A stretch of DNA of 64,000 nucleotides from the NCBI RefSeq assembly GCF_023218075.1, contig NZ_JALPTB010000010.1:57775-121774 (forward strand), given 5' to 3'. This DNA comes from Rhodococcus sp. HM1. GTDB lineage: Bacteria; Actinomycetota; Actinomycetes; Mycobacteriales; Mycobacteriaceae. Every line of letters begins with the position of its first letter. The first letter of the stretch is position 1. Below are positions 1-11,300 of the stretch, piece by piece. The translations under genes and the position numbers were made by a program. The notes under the pieces are model-generated. The model had not been told where the DNA came from and ran no database searches. It was given only the letters and a program-made list of their open reading frames with translations.

Positions 1-7
1 GACCTTT

Positions 8-3000
8 GTGCCCGCCGATTCCCCTTCGCCCGAAACGACCGCTTCCCCCGGCGCGACCGTACGCACGGCCCGCATCGTCGCGATCGTCACCGGGTTGCTC
101 GGGTTCGTCCTCGCCCTGTCGTTGCCGTTCCTGCCGGTGAAACAGGAATCCGCGAGCGTGAACTGGCCGCAGAACGGCAGCCTCACCAACCTCGAAGTCC
201 CCCTCATCACGTACTCACCGCTGGAGCTGCGCGTCAGCGTCCCGTGTTCGGCGGTCGGCCTGCTCGGCGAGGACGGCGGCACCCTCGTCTCGACCGTTCC
301 CCCGGACGCCCCCGACGCCACCGAGAACGCGCTGGTGATCCGGTCGGTGCCGGGCCGGGACGGCGCCCCGGGCAGCATCGAGGCGGTTCTGCGCAATTCG
401 GTGCTGGTGTCGGCCCCGACGGATCAGCCGTGCACGGCGGTGACCGTCGCCGCCAACGCGGAGCGGACCGCCGCGGAGATCGTCGGCCCGGGTGACGAAC
501 CCGTCACGACCGTCGAGGGCGATGTGCGCCCCCAGATGGTCGGGATCTTCACGGACCTGCAGGGCGCCGCGCAGGATCTGACGACCGGGCCGGCTGCGGA
601 GCGGCTGTCGGTGCGCGCCGAGCTCGATTCGCGCTTCACCTCCACGCCGACGACCGTCAAGCAGGTCGCGATGATCGTGTGCGTCCTGTCGACGCTGCTC
701 TCGCTCGTCGCGCTGCACCGGATCGACGGGGTGGATCGCCGTGGTGCCCGCCGGGTGCTGCCGGCCCGGTGGTGGCGGATCACCGTCGTCGACGTCGTGG
801 TCGTCGGCACCCTGCTGGTGTGGCACGTCATCGGCGCCAACACCTCCGACGACGGCTACATCCTCAACATGGCCCGGGTCTCCGAGCACGCCGGGTACAT
901 GGCGAACTACTACCGCTGGTTCGGGGTGCCGGAAGCCCCGTTCGGCTGGTACTACGACGTGCTCGTGCTGATGACGAACGTGTCGACGGCGAGCATGTGG
1001 ATGCGCCTGCCCTCGCTGATCGCCGCGATCCTGTGCTGGATGGTCATCAGCCGTGAGGTGATGCCGCGGCTCGGCGTCGCGGTGCGGCGCAACCGGATCG
1101 CACTGTGGACGGCCGGGCTGGTGTTCCTCGCGTTCTGGCTGCCCTACGACAACGGCCTGCGCCCCGAACCGATCATCGCCCTCGGCGCCCTGCTGACCTG
1201 GTGTTCCATCGAACGGGCCATCGCGACCGGACGCATGCTGCCCGCCGCGATCGCGGTGCTCATCGCCGCGTTCTCGCTCGCCGCCGGACCGACCGGCCTC
1301 ATCGCGGTCGCGGCGCTGATCGCCGGTGCCCGCCCGCTCGTGAAGACGCTGATGGCGCGGCGGCAGCTGGTGGGCTGGTTCGCGCCGCTCGCCCCGATCC
1401 TCGCGTCCGGGACGGTGGTGATGGTCGCGGTGTTCGCCGACCAGACCCTCGCGTCGGTGCTGGAGGCGACCCGGGTGCGGTCCGCGGTCGGCCCGAACGT
1501 GCCGTGGTTCGACGAGCGGCTGCGCTGGGACGCGCTGCTCACCGTGTCGCCGGACGGGTCGCTGGCCCGCCGCTTCGGCGTGTTCGTGATGCTGTTGTGC
1601 CTGGTCGTGTGCGTGATGCTGATCCTGCGCAAGGGCCGCATCCCCGGCACCGCGATCGGTCCGTCGCGCCGGATCCTCGGCATCGTGTTCGCGTCGCTGC
1701 TGCTGATGATGGCCACGCCCACCAAGTGGACCCACCACTTCGGTGTGTACGCGGGCCTCGCCGGATCGGTCGCGGCGCTGGCCGCGGTCGGGGTCGGCGC
1801 CGCGGGCATCCGCTCGGCGCGCAACCGTGCCCTGTTCACGGCCGGGGTGCTGTTCGTGCTGGCGATGGCGTTCACCGGCTCCAACGGCTGGTGGTACGTC
1901 TCGAGTTACGGCATCCCGTGGTGGGACAAGCCGCCGTCGATCTCCGGCCGCGCCTTCTCCACCGCGCTGCTCGCTCTCACCGGTGTCGCGCTGGTCGTCG
2001 CCGCGTGGTTCCACCTGCGCGAACCGTTCACCACCGCGAAGCCCGACCGCAACGGGCGGGTGCGGGCGCTGGCGTCCGCGCCGCTGACCGTGGTCGCGGC
2101 GGGCGTCGTGCTGTTCGAGGTGCTGTCGCTGGTCAAGGGCGCGGTCGCGCAGGGACCGGCCTACTCGATCGCCCGGTCCAACATCGCGTCGCTGACCGGC
2201 GGGTGCGGTCTCGCCGACGAGGTGCTCGTCGAAACCGATCCGAACGCGACCGCGCTGGTTCCGCTCGAGGGGTCCGTCGCGGATGCGCTCGGCGCGGGCC
2301 GCGACGAAGGCTTCACCCCCAACGGGGTGGCGCTGGACCTGACCGCCGACCCGGAAACCACCACCAGCGGTGGCGCCAACACCGTCGAACCCGAGGAGGG
2401 CGGCACCAGCACCTCGACCGGTGCCGGCACCGGCGGCGGTCGCGGGGAGACCGGTGTCAACGGCAGCACGGTCGCGTTGCCGTTCGGCCTGGACCCGGCG
2501 ACCACCCCGGTCCTGGGCAGCTACCGCACCGGCGTGCAGCAGAGCGCCGAACTCGAATCCGGCTGGTATGCGCTGCCGGAACGCACCGACGCGACGCCGC
2601 TGCTCGTCGTCACCGCCGCCGGACGCGTGCGGTACGTCGACCCGGACGGGGTCATCACCCCGGGTCAGGACGTGCGGCTCGAATTCGGCCGTACCGCAGA
2701 CGGGACCGTCGAACCGATCGGCGCGGTCGCGCCCATCGACATCGGGCCGGCCCCGTCGTGGCGGAACCTGCGGGTGCCGCGCGAACAGATCCCGGCCGAC
2801 GCGGACGCGGTGCGCCTGGTCGTCACCGACGGCGACCTCGCGCCCGGCCAGTGGGTCGCGGTCACGCCCCCGCGGATGCCGCAGCTGGAGACGCTGAACA
2901 CGGTGGTCGGGGATCAGGCGCCGGTGCTGCTGGACTGGTCCGTCGGCCTGGCGTTCCCGTGCCAGCGCCCGTTCGGCCACCGCTACGGGGTCGCCGAGGT

Positions 3001-3286
3001 TCCGGACTTCCGGATCCTCCCGGACCGGGTCGGGGCGGACTCCACCAACGGCTGGCAGGACCACATCGGCGGCGGCCCGCTCGGCTGGATCCCGCTGCTG
3101 CTGACCGCGCAGACGATGCCGACCTATCTGAACCACGACTGGGACCGCGACTGGGGTTCGCTCGAGCGCTACAGCCCGATCGATCCGACCGCGACGACGG
3201 CGGAGATCCAGGTCACGGAAGTCACCCGTTCCGGGTTGTGGTCGCCCGGTCCGATTCGTGACGGTGTTCCGGATCTGATCGAGTGA
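8..3286 (+). CDS. emb: Emb-family arabinosyltransferase (upstream copy)
   Basis: Membrane arabinofuranosyltransferase of the EmbA/B/C family, which adds arabinose from decaprenyl-phosphoarabinose to cell-wall arabinan outside the membrane. The protein is 1092 residues, normal for the family. An N-terminal membrane anchor (about 22-43) is followed by an extracytoplasmic domain, a GT-C multispanning core with the paired aspartates D281-D282 in NTSDDGY, and a soluble C-terminal carbohydrate-binding part from about residue 720. M288 in DDGYILNM corresponds to EmbB M306 of M. tuberculosis, the common ethambutol-resistance position. The GTG start lies only seven bases inside the window, so the ribosome site cannot be judged. 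A paralogue follows 64 bases downstream. Which of EmbA, EmbB or EmbC it matches best cannot be decided by eye. Confidence 0.95.
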   Translation: MPADSPSPETTASPGATVRTARIVAIVTGLLGFVLALSLPFLPVKQESASVNWPQNGSLTNLEVPLITYSPLELRVSVPCSAVGLLGEDGGTLVSTVPPDAPDATENALVIRSVPGRDGAPGSIEAVLRNSVLVSAPTDQPCTAVTVAANAERTAAEIVGPGDEPVTTVEGDVRPQMVGIFTDLQGAAQDLTTGPAAERLSVRAELDSRFTSTPTTVKQVAMIVCVLSTLLSLVALHRIDGVDRRGARRVLPARWWRITVVDVVVVGTLLVWHVIGANTSDDGYILNMARVSEHAGYMANYYRWFGVPEAPFGWYYDVLVLMTNVSTASMWMRLPSLIAAILCWMVISREVMPRLGVAVRRNRIALWTAGLVFLAFWLPYDNGLRPEPIIALGALLTWCSIERAIATGRMLPAAIAVLIAAFSLAAGPTGLIAVAALIAGARPLVKTLMARRQLVGWFAPLAPILASGTVVMVAVFADQTLASVLEATRVRSAVGPNVPWFDERLRWDALLTVSPDGSLARRFGVFVMLLCLVVCVMLILRKGRIPGTAIGPSRRILGIVFASLLLMMATPTKWTHHFGVYAGLAGSVAALAAVGVGAAGIRSARNRALFTAGVLFVLAMAFTGSNGWWYVSSYGIPWWDKPPSISGRAFSTALLALTGVALVVAAWFHLREPFTTAKPDRNGRVRALASAPLTVVAAGVVLFEVLSLVKGAVAQGPAYSIARSNIASLTGGCGLADEVLVETDPNATALVPLEGSVADALGAGRDEGFTPNGVALDLTADPETTTSGGANTVEPEEGGTSTSTGAGTGGGRGETGVNGSTVALPFGLDPATTPVLGSYRTGVQQSAELESGWYALPERTDATPLLVVTAAGRVRYVDPDGVITPGQDVRLEFGRTADGTVEPIGAVAPIDIGPAPSWRNLRVPREQIPADADAVRLVVTDGDLAPGQWVAVTPPRMPQLETLNTVVGDQAPVLLDWSVGLAFPCQRPFGHRYGVAEVPDFRILPDRVGADSTNGWQDHIGGGPLGWIPLLLTAQTMPTYLNHDWDRDWGSLERYSPIDPTATTAEIQVTEVTRSGLWSPGPIRDGVPDLIE

Positions 3287-3350
3287 CCCAGGCTACGCCC
3301 AGGTAAGGGGGCGTGTCGCCACAGGTCACCGGCAGATAACATCGACAATC

Positions 3351-6300
3351 GTGCCCGACGACGTGACGACGACCACCGTTCCTCCTGCCGCCCTGCGGCC
3401 ACCGGTCGTGACCGACCTGCGCGCGCAGTACCGCACTGCGCGCCTCGTCGCCATCGTCGCAGGTCTGCTCGGTGCACTGCTCGCGATCGCCACCCCGTTC
3501 CTGCCGGTGAAGGTCACCGAAGCAACGGTGTCGTGGCCGCAGAACGGCTCGACCGAGGCGGTCACCTCACCGCTGATGTCGCAGGTACCGCTGCGACTGT
3601 CCGCGACCCTGCCGTGCACGACCGTCTCGGAACTGCCCGACGGCGGCGGCATGCTGCTCTCGACCGCACCCGCCGACGGCGAGGGTGCCGCGCTCAACGC
3701 GATGTTCGTGCGGGTCGGCGAGGAGAACGTCGACGTGCTCGACCGCAACGTCGTGGTCGCGACCGCGCCGCGCAGCGAGGTCGAGTCGAGCGCCTGCCGC
3801 GAGATCACGATCTTCTCCGACGTCGACCGCACCACCGCCGAGTTCGTCGGCCTCAGCGACGAGAACGGCAACCCCCGCGCCGGCGAACTCACCGGTGACC
3901 TGCGTCCGCTCGTCGTCGGTGTGTTCAGCGACCTTAGCGCCGACGTGCCGGGTCTCAACGTCACCTTCGACGTCGACTCGCGCTTCTCGTCGTCTCCGAC
4001 GGTCGTGAAGCTGCTCGCGATGATCCTGGCGGTGCTGTCCACGGCGCTGGCCCTGGGTGCCCTCGCCAAGCTCGACGTCACGGACGGTCGCGGACACCGC
4101 CGGTTCCTGCCCGCCCGGTGGTGGAAGTTCACCGGCGTCGACATCGTGGTCTTCGCGACGCTGATCGGCTGGCACTTCTTCGGCGCGAACACCTCGGACG
4201 ACGGCTATCTGCTGACGATGGCCCGGGCGTCCGAGCACTCCGGCTACATGGCCAACTACTTCCGCTGGTTCGGCGTCCCCGAGGCACCGTTCGGCTGGTA
4301 CTACGACGTGCTCGCGGTGTTCGCGAAGATCTCGACGGCCAGCCCGTGGATGCGCCTGCCCGCGCTGGTCGCCGCGATGCTGTGCTGGATGGTCATCAGC
4401 CGCGAGGTGGTGCCGCGTCTCGGCCGGGCGGTCCGCACCAACCGGATCGCGCTGTGGACCGGCGGCCTGGTGTTCCTCGCGTTCTGGCTGCCCTACAACA
4501 ACGGCCTGCGGCCCGAGCCGATTGTCGCGCTCGGCGCCCTGCTGACCTGGTGTTCCATCGAACGGGCCATCGCCACCGGCCGGCTGCTGCCCGCCGCGTC
4601 GGCGGTGCTGGTCGGCGCGTTCACGCTCGCCGCCGCCCCCACCGGCCTGATGTGTGTGGCCGCGCTGCTCGCCGGTATCCGGCCCATGACGCGCATCGTC
4701 GTGCGTCGCCACCGCCAGCTCGGGACCCTGCCGCTGGTGGCGCCGATCCTCGCCGCCGGCACGCTGGTGCTCGTCGTCGTGTTCTCCGACCAGACCCTCG
4801 CGTCGGTCCTCGAGGCCACCCGCGTGCGCACCATCATCGGCCCCAACGAGGAGTGGTGGAACGACTTCCTCCGCTACTACTACCTGATGGTGCAGACCGT
4901 CGACGGGTCGCTGTCGCGCCGCTTCGCGTTCCTCACGATGCTGCTGTGCCTCTTCACGTGCCTGCTGGTGCTGCTGCGCCGCCGGCGCATCCCGGGCGTC
5001 GCGGTGAGCCCGTCGTGGCGGCTCATCGGCATCGTCTTCGGCACGATCTTCTTCATGATGTTCAACCCCACGAAGTGGACCCACCACTTCGGGGCGTACG
5101 CGGGCATCGCCGGATCCCTCGGCGCACTGACCGCGGTGGTCGTGTCCGCCAGCGCGCTGCGGTCGCGGCGCAACCGCACGATCTTCCTGGCCGGACTGCT
5201 GTTCGTGCTGGCCGTGTCGTTCGCGGGCATCAACGGCTGGTGGTACGTGTCGAGCTACGGCATCCCGTGGTTCGACAAGACGGTCTCGCTCAACGGCCGC
5301 CAGTCCAGCTCCCTGTTCCTGGTGCTGTTCGCACTGTCCCTCGCGCTCGTCGCCTGGCAGTATCTGCGCGAGGGCTACGCGCCGCCGCCGGAGAAACCGA
5401 CGTCGCCGAAGGGCCGGCGCATCCGCGCGTTCGCCGCGGCACCGCTGACCGTCGTCGCGGGCATCATGGTGCTGTTCGAGGTGCTGTCGCTGCTCAAGGG
5501 CGCGGTCTCGCAGTATCCGGCGTACTCGCTGGCGCGCTCCAACATCGGGGCGCTCGCCGGGCAGACGTGCGGTCTCGCCGACGACGTGCTCGTCGAGGTC
5601 GATCCCAACCAGGGACGGCTCGAACCGATCATCGACCCGGCCAACCCGCCGCAGGACGGTGACGCGCTGGCCGGTGCCGCACCGCGCGGCTTCAGCCCCG
5701 ACGGGATTCCGTCCGACCTGACCGCCGACTACGTCGAGGTCAAGCCGGGTCAGGGCAACACCGCCAACCAGAGCGTCGGACCGACCTTCGAGACCGGGTC
5801 CGGGGGCGGCACCACCGGCGGATCGGGTGCGCGCACCGTCAACGGCAGCACAGCGAAGCTGCCGTTCGGTCTGGACCCGGCGGTCACGCCGGTGCTGGGC
5901 AGCTACCAGACCGGCATCCAGGAACCGGCGATGCTCACGTCGAGCTGGTACCAGTTGCCCGAGCGCAGCGACGACGCACCGCTCATCGTGATCTCCGCGG
6001 CCGGCCGCATCTGGTCCGTCGACGACACCGGCGCCACCACCTACGGGCAGTCGATGCTGGTCGAGTACGGAACCCGGCAGCCGGACGGCACGGTCGAGGT
6101 GCAGGGCACCTATCTGCCGCGCGACATCGGCCCGGCCCCGACGTGGCGGAACCTGCGGGTGCCGCTCGCGGACCTGCCCGAGGACACGAACGTGGTGCGG
6201 ATCGTCGCGAACGACCCGAACCTCACCGGCGACCAGTGGCTGGCGTTCACGCCGCCGCGCGTGCCGACGCTCGAGACCCTCAACTCGGTCGTCGGGTCCG

Positions 6301-6659
6301 AGCAGCCGGTGCTGCTGGACTGGGCGGTGGGCTTGCAGTTCCCGTGCCAGCGTCCGTTCGACCACCGCTACGGCATCGCCGAGATGCCGAACTACCGGAT
6401 CCTGCCGGACCGTCCGCTCGCGGTGTCGTCGACCGACACGTGGCAGGCCGCCGAGTTCGGTGGCCCCCTCGGGTTCACCGAGGTGCTGGCCCGCCCCCAG
6501 CAGGTGCCGACGTACCTGAAGGACGACTGGGCGCGCGACTGGGGCTCGCTCGAGCGGTACACGCCGTTCTACCCGGACGCGACTCCCGCCGAGGAGGAAG
6601 CCACCGTGGTCACCCGCTCCGGCCTGTGGAATCCGGGCACCCTCCGCGTCTACGAGTGA
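3351..6659 (+). CDS. emb: Emb-family arabinosyltransferase (downstream copy)
   Basis: Second arabinosyltransferase of 1102 residues, closely similar over its whole length to the preceding gene, so the pair is an old tandem duplication. GT-C aspartates are D283-D284 in NTSDDGY. M290 in DDGYLLTM is the counterpart of EmbB M306. The C-terminal domain with the LLDWAVGLQFPCQRPF segment is carbohydrate-binding in solved Emb structures. Its place directly before accD4 is that of embB in the M. tuberculosis order, but this is positional inference only. It starts with GTG. A GATAAC element about 15 bases upstream could be the -10 of an internal promoter, though co-transcription with the gene before it is as likely. 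Confidence 0.95.
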   Translation: MPDDVTTTTVPPAALRPPVVTDLRAQYRTARLVAIVAGLLGALLAIATPFLPVKVTEATVSWPQNGSTEAVTSPLMSQVPLRLSATLPCTTVSELPDGGGMLLSTAPADGEGAALNAMFVRVGEENVDVLDRNVVVATAPRSEVESSACREITIFSDVDRTTAEFVGLSDENGNPRAGELTGDLRPLVVGVFSDLSADVPGLNVTFDVDSRFSSSPTVVKLLAMILAVLSTALALGALAKLDVTDGRGHRRFLPARWWKFTGVDIVVFATLIGWHFFGANTSDDGYLLTMARASEHSGYMANYFRWFGVPEAPFGWYYDVLAVFAKISTASPWMRLPALVAAMLCWMVISREVVPRLGRAVRTNRIALWTGGLVFLAFWLPYNNGLRPEPIVALGALLTWCSIERAIATGRLLPAASAVLVGAFTLAAAPTGLMCVAALLAGIRPMTRIVVRRHRQLGTLPLVAPILAAGTLVLVVVFSDQTLASVLEATRVRTIIGPNEEWWNDFLRYYYLMVQTVDGSLSRRFAFLTMLLCLFTCLLVLLRRRRIPGVAVSPSWRLIGIVFGTIFFMMFNPTKWTHHFGAYAGIAGSLGALTAVVVSASALRSRRNRTIFLAGLLFVLAVSFAGINGWWYVSSYGIPWFDKTVSLNGRQSSSLFLVLFALSLALVAWQYLREGYAPPPEKPTSPKGRRIRAFAAAPLTVVAGIMVLFEVLSLLKGAVSQYPAYSLARSNIGALAGQTCGLADDVLVEVDPNQGRLEPIIDPANPPQDGDALAGAAPRGFSPDGIPSDLTADYVEVKPGQGNTANQSVGPTFETGSGGGTTGGSGARTVNGSTAKLPFGLDPAVTPVLGSYQTGIQEPAMLTSSWYQLPERSDDAPLIVISAAGRIWSVDDTGATTYGQSMLVEYGTRQPDGTVEVQGTYLPRDIGPAPTWRNLRVPLADLPEDTNVVRIVANDPNLTGDQWLAFTPPRVPTLETLNSVVGSEQPVLLDWAVGLQFPCQRPFDHRYGIAEMPNYRILPDRPLAVSSTDTWQAAEFGGPLGFTEVLARPQQVPTYLKDDWARDWGSLERYTPFYPDATPAEEEATVVTRSGLWNPGTLRVYE

Positions 6660-6666
6660 CCTGACG

Positions 6667-6705
6667 AAAGTCGGCCCGTACGGAACTTCCGTACGGGCCG
6701 ACTTT
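6667..6705. terminator. Strong bidirectional terminator between emb and accD4
   Basis: A perfect inverted repeat with 19-base arms (6667-6685 and 6687-6705) begins 8 bases after the emb stop. The left arm opens AAAGTCGG and the right arm closes CCGACTTT, so each strand ends in a short T run. The tip must open to form a loop of at least 3-5 bases. It separates the convergent emb and accD4 units. Confidence 0.85.
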
Positions 6706-6776
6706 CTGTTTACGCGCTGAGTGCGAATCCGCTCGTGCTGTAGCGCAGGCGAATTCCGAATCCCTGAGCGCATCCA

Positions 6777-6813
6777 CCGGTGACGGAACCTTCCGCGAAG
6801 GTTCCGTCACCGG
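6777..6813 (-). terminator. Terminator of the accD4 operon
   Basis: A second perfect hairpin with 16-base arms (6777-6792 and 6798-6813) and a CCGCG loop lies 7 bases past the accD4 stop. It is GC-rich without a clear T tract, as is common in actinobacteria. Confidence 0.7.
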
Positions 6814-6819
6814 GGAGCG

Positions 6820-8361
6820 TCAGAGCGGGAGGAGGTGGTGCTTGCGCGGGTTCTTGAAGACCTTCTTGTCGCGCAGCAGGTTGAGCGCGCGACGGATCTC
6901 GAGGCGGGTCGTCGACGGCTCGATCACCGCATCGACGTAGCCGCGCTCGGCCGCGATGTACGGCGTCGCCACGTGCTCGTTGTAGAAGTTGATGAGCTGC
7001 TGGCGCACGGCCGGGGCGTTGTCGCCGGCGGCCTCGATCTGACGGCGGCCGATCACCGCGACCGCGCTCTCCGCACCCATCACGGCGATGCGGGCCGTCG
7101 GCCACGCCAGGTTGATGTCCGCGCCGAGCTGCTTGGAACCCATCACCGCGTAACCACCGCCGTACGACTTGCGCACGACCACGGTCACCTTGGGCACCGA
7201 CGCCTCGACGTACGAGAACAGGAAGCGACCGCCGCGCTTGATGACGCCGATCTTCTCCTGCTCGACACCCGGCAGGAAGCCGGGGGTGTCGACGACGAAC
7301 ACGAGCGGAATGTCGTAGGCGTCGCAGACCCGCACGAAGTGCGCCGCCTTGTCGGCGGCCGCCGCGTCGAGCGCACCGGACAGGAACATCGGCTGGTTCG
7401 CGACGACACCGACCGGACGTCCGTCGACGCGTGCGTAGCCGGTGATGATGTTCGGCGCGACCTGCGACCGGATCTCGAAGAACTCGCCGTCGTCGAAGAT
7501 CTTCAGCAGGACGTCGTGCATGTCGTAGCCGGCGTTGTCGGCGTCGGGCATGAACGTGTCGAGCTCGAGATCGTCGGGGGTGATCTCCGGTTCGAGACCC
7601 GGGTTGATGACCGGCGGCTTCTCCTGCGCGTTCGACGGCATGTAGCTCAGGTACTGCCGCACCCACTCGAACGCCGCCTTCTCGTCGGGGGCGATGTGGT
7701 GCACGTTGCCGTATTCGGCCTGCTTGCGGGCACTGCCGAGCTCTTCGAGGCTGACGTCCTCACCGGTGACGGCCTTGATGACGTCGGGGCCGGTGACGAA
7801 CATGTACGCGTCCTCGGTCGCCACGACGACGTCGGTGTTGATCGGCGCGTACACGGCACCACCGGCGCACTTGCCGACGATGACCGAGATCTGCGGGACC
7901 AGCCCGGACAGCGGTTCGCTGCGCTTGCCGATCTCGCCGTACCACGCGAGAGAGGTCACCGCGTCCTGGACGCGGGCTCCACCGGAGTCGTTGATGCCGA
8001 CGACCGGGCAGCCGACCTTCAGGGCGTGCTCGAGAACCGCCGACACCTTGCGTCCGAACATCTCACCGACGCTGCCACCCAGGACGGTCTGGTCGTGGGA
8101 GAACACAGCGACGGGCCGCCCGTCGACGGTCCCGTGGCCGACGACGACGGCGTCGCCGTAGAACGCGTCCGGGTTCCCGGGCGTCCGCATGAGCGCACCG
8201 ATCTCGATGAAGCTGCCCCTGTCGAGCAGCATGTCGATGCGTTCCCGTGCGCTCGGGATGCCCTTCTTCGCGCGCTTCGCAATCGCGGCCTCGCCCGCAG
8301 GCTCCTTCGCGATTTCGAGTTTCTTGCGCAGGTCGGCCAGCTTTTCTGCCGTGGTGGTCAC
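6820..8361 (-). CDS. accD4: Acyl-CoA carboxylase beta subunit AccD4
   Basis: Carboxyltransferase subunit of the long-chain acyl-CoA carboxylase that makes the alpha-carboxylated fatty acyl chain used by Pks13 in mycolic acid condensation. The 513-residue protein has the two crotonase-like halves of the family: an N-terminal part around [15 protein letters not shown] and GGARVQDAV, and a C-terminal part around [14 protein letters not shown] and [10 protein letters not shown]. The start is GTG, seven bases after the pks13 stop, so the two genes are coupled. Order fadD32-pks13-accD4 matches the M. tuberculosis operon, which fixes the AccD4 assignment over other AccD paralogues. Confidence 0.96.
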   Translation of the reverse strand: MTTTAEKLADLRKKLEIAKEPAGEAAIAKRAKKGIPSARERIDMLLDRGSFIEIGALMRTPGNPDAFYGDAVVVGHGTVDGRPVAVFSHDQTVLGGSVGEMFGRKVSAVLEHALKVGCPVVGINDSGGARVQDAVTSLAWYGEIGKRSEPLSGLVPQISVIVGKCAGGAVYAPINTDVVVATEDAYMFVTGPDVIKAVTGEDVSLEELGSARKQAEYGNVHHIAPDEKAAFEWVRQYLSYMPSNAQEKPPVINPGLEPEITPDDLELDTFMPDADNAGYDMHDVLLKIFDDGEFFEIRSQVAPNIITGYARVDGRPVGVVANQPMFLSGALDAAAADKAAHFVRVCDAYDIPLVFVVDTPGFLPGVEQEKIGVIKRGGRFLFSYVEASVPKVTVVVRKSYGGGYAVMGSKQLGADINLAWPTARIAVMGAESAVAVIGRRQIEAAGDNAPAVRQQLINFYNEHVATPYIAAERGYVDAVIEPSTTRLEIRRALNLLRDKKVFKNPRKHHLLPL

Positions 8362-8368
8362 TACTCGT

Positions 8369-11300
8369 TCAGCTCCTCGTAGCCGCGATCTCGGCCAGCT
8401 TCCGGGTCAGGTCGGCCCCCACCTTCGCGATGTACGGCTCGTCCACGATCTGCAGGTGGTCACCACCGACGTGGATCACCTCCAGGTTGCGGACTACCTC
8501 GCCCCACCCCCCGTCGGGCTGCCGGGTTCCGAACGCCGGCTCGAGGTCTATCGCGTCATCGTGATACTTGTCGGCCATGTACAGCACCACGTTCCCGTCG
8601 TAGGGCTCGAGCCTCGCGGTCTGGATGGCACGGTTGTCGAGCCAGGACGTGCGCTGGTGTTCGATGATCCCGCCCGGGATCTTCGCGCCGCTGAGCTTGA
8701 GCAGGTCCATGAGGATGCGGACCTGGCCCTCGTCGTCGGCCTGGGCGAGCTGCTCGTACGGCAGCGGCGCATCGACCCCGTAGGTCTTCTTCGCGAACTT
8801 CGCGTACCGCTGCCAGCGCTTGGTGATCTCCTCCGGCGTGTCCTCGACCTTCTCGCCCGCCATGACGGTGTCGATGAGGCCGACGTACCGCACGTCCTTG
8901 CCCTCGGCGCGGAGCATCCGCGCGACCGCGTAGGCGAGCACGCCACCGAGGGACCAGCCGTACAGCACGTACGGGCCGTCGCCCTGGATCTCCTTGATCA
9001 ACGGCAGGTACTCGGCGGCACGCTGCTCGATCGGGCCTTCGGTCCGCTCGAACCCGTACATCGGGGTGTCGGCGGGCAGACGCTTGAGGAGCGGCTCGTA
9101 GGCCACGGTGGACCCGCCCGCGGGGTGGAACACGAACACCGGCACGGCGTCGGAACCCTCGGGACGGGGCCGCAGCGTACGGACCAGGCCGTCGATGCGG
9201 TCGGCGGATTCGAGGTGCTGCCGCACGGTCTCGGCGAGCTGCTCGATGGTCTCGGCGTCGAGCACGTCGTCGACGGTGATCTCGCCGTTGGACCGCTCGG
9301 TCAGGCGCGCGGCGAGCCGCTCGGCGGTCTCGTCGTCGAGGATCGGCAGCGTGTCGAAGATGCCCTTGGCCGATTCGCCGGTGATCACCGCCCAGGACGC
9401 GAACGTCAGACGCTCGGCGGCGTCGCGCGGCGGCACGTGCTGACCGGACGCCTCCGCGACGGCCTGCTGATCGGTGATGTCGGTCCGGGCCGCCTCAGCC
9501 GGTGACGCTTCGGCCTTCGCAGCCTCGGCTTCGGCCTCGGCGAGGATCGCTTCGGCCTCGGCGATGACGGTGGTGTCCTCGACCGGCGGCACCGTGACCG
9601 TATTCGCGGCGTCCTCGGCTTCCTCCGCGGCCCTTTCGGCGGCCTTCTCGGCGGCCTGCTGCGCGGCGAGCGCGGCGACCTCCTCGCGGTTCTCGACCGC
9701 GTACCGCAGGTACTTGGCGACGTCGCGCAGGCTCGCGTCCTTGACGGCGGACAGCTGCAGCTGAGGAATGTCGAACTCGTACTCGACGCGGTTCTTGATG
9801 CGGACCGCCATCAGCGAGTCCAGGCCCAGGTCGATGAGCGGGATCTCGACCGGCAGATCCTCCGGGGCGTAGCCCATCGACTCGGCGACGATCAGCGCGA
9901 GCCGGTCCTCGAGGCTCTCCGAACCTTCCGGATCCCACCTGTCGCCGAAGGATTCGGCGACCTCGGGCAGTTCCTCGACGGTGTCGGCCGCACGTTCGAC
10001 GGGCGCGACGACCGGTTCCGGCAGCACCTCGCCGGAGGACACGACGGCCTCGTGGACGAGCGTGAACCCGGAGGCATCCTTCGCGTGGACCTGCAGGGAG
10101 GCGCCACCGGGATGCGGGGTGAGGGTCGTGGTGAGCGTGCCGGAGGCCGGGACCGGCGCGTGCGGGACGCTCGCGACGAGCGTGACGTCGGCATACACCT
10201 GCGCGGCTGCGGCGGTCGCGAGGGTCGCGGGATCGGTGACGGCCGAAGCCTGCACCTCCCACGCGAAGCGACCGTCGGGCAGGGCGACGCGGGCGCCGGG
10301 GACCCGGCTGTTGCCGCCGGAACCGATGCGCGTCTTCAGCCAGAACTCCTTGCGCAGGAACGCGGTCCGCGGCAGGTCCGCGTACTCGCCGTCCGGCAGC
10401 AGGCTGCGCAGATCCACCGCGTGCCCGTACGTGTAGAGCTGCGCGAGCGCGGTGAGCACGCCGAGCGACTCGTCTTCCTTGCGCTTGAGCGTCTGGATGA
10501 ACTTGCCGTCCTGCACGCCCGCGTCGAACGCGGTGGCGGCGACGGACATGAGGGTCGCGGGGTTGGCGTTGAGCTCGAGGAACGTGGTGTATCCGTCGGC
10601 CAGCGCCTGCCGCACGGCCTGCGTGAAGTACACGCTGTGCCGCAGGCCCTTGGTCCAGTACTCGACCGGGTGAATGCCCTCGTGGCCCGCGCGGTACAGG
10701 GTCTCCTGATCGACGGACGAGTACACGTCCACCTTCAGGCGGTGCGGTTCGATGCCGGCGAGTTCGGCGGCGAGCTCACCGAGCAGCGGATCGACCTGCG
10801 AGGTGTGGCTCGCGCCCTTGGTCTGCAGGACGCGCGCGAACTTCTCCTCGGACTCGGCCCGCGCGACGATCGCGTTGACCTCGTCCTGCGGTCCGCCGAT
10901 GACGGTGTGCGTGGGCGCCGCGTAGACGCAGACCTCGAGATGCGGGAAGTCCGTGAGCACGGCGGAGATCTCGTCGGCGCTGTATTCGACGAGCGCCATG
11001 AGACGGATGTCGTCGCCCTCGAGGCCGGCCTCGGCCTCGCCCATCAGCCGCGAGCGCGCGCAGATGACGCGCACGGCGTCCTCGAGCGACAGGCCGCCGG
11101 AGATGTACGCGCCGGCCGCCTCACCCATCGAGTGCCCGATGATCGCGGCGGGCTCGGCGCCGTGGTGGCGCAGCAACGCGGCCAGGCCGATCTGGATGGT
11201 GAAGATGCCGACCTGGGCGGTCTCGACGTCGTAGTCCTGCGCGTCGTCGAGGAACTTCTCCTTCATGGAGTAGCCCGACTCGTCGTAGATCAGTTCGTCG

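Noticed and set aside
215..3136. Open frame of 973 codons on the minus strand across the first emb gene
   Set aside because: It lies fully antisense to a clear arabinosyltransferase and its product is Arg/Gly/His-rich without domains, the usual shadow frame in GC-rich coding DNA.
3567..6773. Open frame of 1068 codons antisense to the second emb gene
   Set aside because: Same shadow effect; composition is Arg/His/Gln-rich with no recognisable fold, and it runs through the terminator.
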